From NCBI RefSeq assembly GCF_000340965.1, contig NZ_ANAY01000006.1, positions 1-64,000 on the forward strand: 64,000 bases of DNA. Reading direction: 5' to 3'. Positions 62,571 to 64,000 of this stretch are shown piece after piece (position 1 is the first letter of the stretch; each line of letters starts with the position of its first letter). Both the position numbers and the translations under genes were made by a program. The stretch comes from Nocardiopsis kunsanensis DSM 44524 (GTDB lineage: Bacteria; Actinomycetota; Actinomycetes; Streptosporangiales; Streptosporangiaceae). Below the pieces are notes generated by a model that saw only the letters and a program-made list of their open reading frames with translations, ran no database searches and had not been told where the DNA came from.

Positions 62571-62718
62571 GGCCGAGCCCCAGGGCAGGTGCACGGTGCA
62601 AGACCGCCCCCAGCCACAAGAAACAAGCATGATCAGCCACACGAGGGGCCGAGCCCCAGAGCACGTGCACGGTGCAAGGGCTCCCCTCCCCCGCAAGCGG
62701 CAGGTCTGCTCAGCCACA
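62571..62718 (+). repeat. Two near-tandem copies of a 76-bp repeat
   Basis: Units begin at 62571 and 62647. The first 32 bases of each differ at only two positions, and share GGCCGAGCCCCAG and GTGCACGGTGCAAG. Later in each unit a CAAG and an AGCCACA recur. GTGCAC is itself a palindrome. The region is non-coding by appearance. Confidence 0.75.
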
Positions 62719-63054
62719 GTCCTCGCTCGGTGCGTCGCCCCTTTGGCCGAAGGCCCCCTATGCGCGTTCCGCGCGGTGGTCTCCCGAGCCGTTCTTACGC
62801 GGTCTCTGGAGGCCCGGAGCCCCTCAGGCACCTACGCACGGGGGACGCGTGAGCCCGCGCCCTGTCCTTGAGCTCGGCCGGGGGAAGGCCCCTCCCCACA
62901 GGAGTGGGAGAAGGCATGCGCAAAGCCGAGCGTCAGGGGGTGTGGACCCCGACCCCAGACGAAGTCCGGCCACAGGAGCGGGACACGGGAGCGCAGACGC
63001 AAACCACGAACACACCCCGAAAAAGAAGAGAGAGCTTGAAGGAAGGGAGACCCA
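62719..63054. other. Gene-free region between repeat copies
   Basis: GC-rich with purine-rich patches near 63010-63050. Open frames here have compositions expected of chance and no ribosome sites. With 62363-62570 it forms about 700 bases without a gene. Confidence 0.4.
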
Positions 63055-63135
63055 GCACCGTGCACCTGCGCTGGGGCCGAGCATCTGGGTCCCTGCCGGG
63101 GAAGGAGGTCTTGCACGGTGCACGTGCGCTGGGGC
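63055..63135 (-). repeat. Two inverted copies of the repeat core
   Basis: On the minus strand, 63076-63055 and 63135-63110 carry CCCCAGCGCA followed by GGTGCACGGTGC or CGTGCACCGTGCAAG, the same core as the repeats at 62571-62718. Together the four copies bracket about 330 bases of gene-free sequence. Confidence 0.65.
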
Positions 63136-63143
63136 TTAACCCT

Positions 63144-63332
63144 TCATGTATCCGACGGCCATCGGATCCCGAGGTTCTGGGCGCGGTCTCCACAGGCCCG
63201 GCGGCGCTCCGCGAAGCGCCGGTCCTGGTCGCGGAGTGCGCGGCGTTCCTCGCGGTTGAGTAGCCGGTTGTCGGGGTCGGACTCGTCGTAGTTCTTCGCC
63301 CGGCTCGGGCTTCCTTTTTCTGGAGGCTGCAT
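63144..63332 (-). CDS. Small charged hypothetical protein
   Basis: 62 residues from ATG 63332. It is very rich in Arg, Asp and Glu with one long helix (LLNREERRALRDQDRRFAE) and a single Cys. No function known. It lies six bases beyond the end of the next upstream small gene on the same strand, so the two are probably co-transcribed. Confidence 0.5.
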   Translation of the reverse strand: MQPPEKGSPSRAKNYDESDPDNRLLNREERRALRDQDRRFAERRRACGDRAQNLGIRWPSDT

Positions 63333-63337
63333 CGCGC

Positions 63338-63613
63338 TCACCCGCCTGCGCTCCTCGGCGGGGGCACGACGGGTGCCCTCGGTGCGAGCGCCCGGGTGAG
63401 CTGCTCCTCCAGCTGCCCTGGTGTGGGGGCGCTCTCGACCTGCGTGCAGTGGCCGGGGCGGTGGTAGGTGGTGGCGATCCAGGTGCGGCCGGTGTAGACG
63501 ATGTGCCACCGGTGTCCCCACCGGGCGCGCAGGCGGGCCAGGGTCTCGTGTTCGGTTTCCCAGGCCTGTCCGGTCAGGTCCTGGTGCAGGCCCTCGTGGC
63601 GGGTGATGCGCAC
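63338..63613 (-). CDS. Small hypothetical protein of accessory-region type
   Basis: 91 residues from an ATG at 63613. A recognisable pattern RARWGHRWHIVYTGRTWIATTY, cited in part (RWHIVYTGRTWIAT), followed by HCTQVESAPTPGQLEEQLTRAL, cited in part, resembles short proteins common in actinobacterial mobile regions. No function is known. It precedes the 62-residue gene. Confidence 0.6.
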   Translation of the reverse strand: MRITRHEGLHQDLTGQAWETEHETLARLRARWGHRWHIVYTGRTWIATTYHRPGHCTQVESAPTPGQLEEQLTRALAPRAPVVPPPRSAGG

Positions 63614-63675
63614 GCACAGGCGGGGGCGGCCGTCCAGGGTGGTGCGGGCGCCGCATTCGGACAGGTCGCGCTACT

Positions 63676-63876
63676 TCATGCGGCCCCCAGCGCGAGGTAG
63701 CGGCGCACCGCCAGCGCGAGCGGGGCGAGATCTCCGGCGGGGTCGGACACGTAGGTGCGCACCCGGTTCGCGCGGCGCGGGCGGCGCCTGTGGTGAGAGC
63801 GGCGCGGGCGGAGGTTCTCTTCTGCGCGTCGGCGTACGTGCTCGAGGTCGGACAGGGACAGGTAGCGAGGCGCCAT
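63676..63876 (-). CDS. Small basic hypothetical protein
   Basis: 66 residues from ATG 63876 with a GGAGGTG site seven bases upstream. It starts APRYLSLSDLEHVRRRAEENL, cited in part, is Arg-rich in the middle (RRSHHRRRPRRANR) and ends with PLALAVRRYLALGA. It may bind nucleic acid; no family recognised. First of three small minus-strand genes whose promoter probably lies in the AT-rich window end (63950-64000). Confidence 0.55.
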   Translation of the reverse strand: MAPRYLSLSDLEHVRRRAEENLRPRRSHHRRRPRRANRVRTYVSDPAGDLAPLALAVRRYLALGAA

Positions 63877-64000
63877 GGGCGCACACCTCCTGGGTCAGGT
63901 GCCGGATGAAGGACCGGCGGGCTTCTGATGGCTCCATGCTGACCTCTCGCATATAAATTTGCAAGCCCCAAATTTTTAAGGTAGTTAGATATTTTTGAGG

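Noticed and set aside
62571-63135. CRISPR array
   Set aside because: Only two direct copies, unequal inverted copies, no regular spacers and no cas genes.

Overview
The window reads as chromosome of a high-GC filamentous actinobacterium. The evidence is the dense GC-rich coding with many GTG and TTG starts, ATGA overlaps, a WhiB protein, an XRE/DUF5753 regulator next to a DUF6879 protein, a FxLD lanthipeptide cluster and an SGNH lipase of Streptomyces type. A Nocardiopsis-like member of the Streptosporangiales is my best guess, but genus cannot be proved here.

A junction at about 34.08-34.13 kb divides the window. There the 3' half of a tRNA-Arg(TCT) gene stands alone, without its 5' half. 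This is the usual scar left at the far end of an element that integrated into a tRNA gene. Its orientation places the element to the left, so bases 1 to about 34,128 are read as an integrated island whose other end lies outside the window.

Island, left to right. (a) 1-6.4 kb is a translationally coupled operon: enolase-superfamily protein (broken or partial), HAD phosphatase, GGDEF protein, phosphoketolase homologue, phytanoyl-CoA-dioxygenase-like enzyme and methyltransferase. (b) 6.4-9.0 kb, minus strand, holds an NB-ARC remnant, an aminoglycoside-phosphotransferase-fold kinase and an HTH-TPR regulator. (c) 9.2-15.5 kb is a second coupled operon: roadblock-like protein, DUF742/GTPase-like protein, styrene-monooxygenase-like flavoenzyme, methyltransferase and a single-module KS-AT-ACP polyketide synthase. 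(d) 15.5-18.9 kb has a WhiB protein, a tiny Cys-rich peptide, an unknown protein and a STAND ATPase, separated by strong hairpins. (e) 19.1-20.7 kb is a small protein, DUF6879 and XRE/DUF5753 trio. (f) 20.8-27.6 kb is a FxLD class I lanthipeptide cluster (precursor, LanB, LanC, and an elimination domain fused to an isoaspartate-type methyltransferase), whose last gene is cut by a decayed IS5-family element. (g) 28.5-33.3 kb is a defence block: an XhoI/PaeR7I-type restriction-modification pair and a two-gene CBASS (SLATT membrane effector plus CD-NTase).

The right half looks like ordinary chromosome made of catabolic modules. These are a frameshifted TetR gene, a Tat-exported FAD oxidase, a DUF1348 protein and a DUF2157 membrane protein; choline-O-sulfate use (BCCT transporter, formylglycine-generating enzyme, choline sulfatase); an SGNH lipase; a urease operon ureABCFDG without ureE; a Fur-family regulator with a FecCD-type metal-chelate ABC transporter; a pirin; a tartrate module (GntR, enolase-family dehydratase, DASS transporter) with a clear palindromic operator; and a frameshifted secreted phosphodiester glycosidase. 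From about 62.4 kb the sequence becomes gene-poor, with a 76-bp near-tandem repeat, two inverted copies of its core, and small unknown genes typical of accessory DNA.

The most interesting points are the isoaspartate-type lanthipeptide cluster, the CBASS/restriction block beside the attachment scar, and the two coupled operons of unknown product in the first 15 kb.
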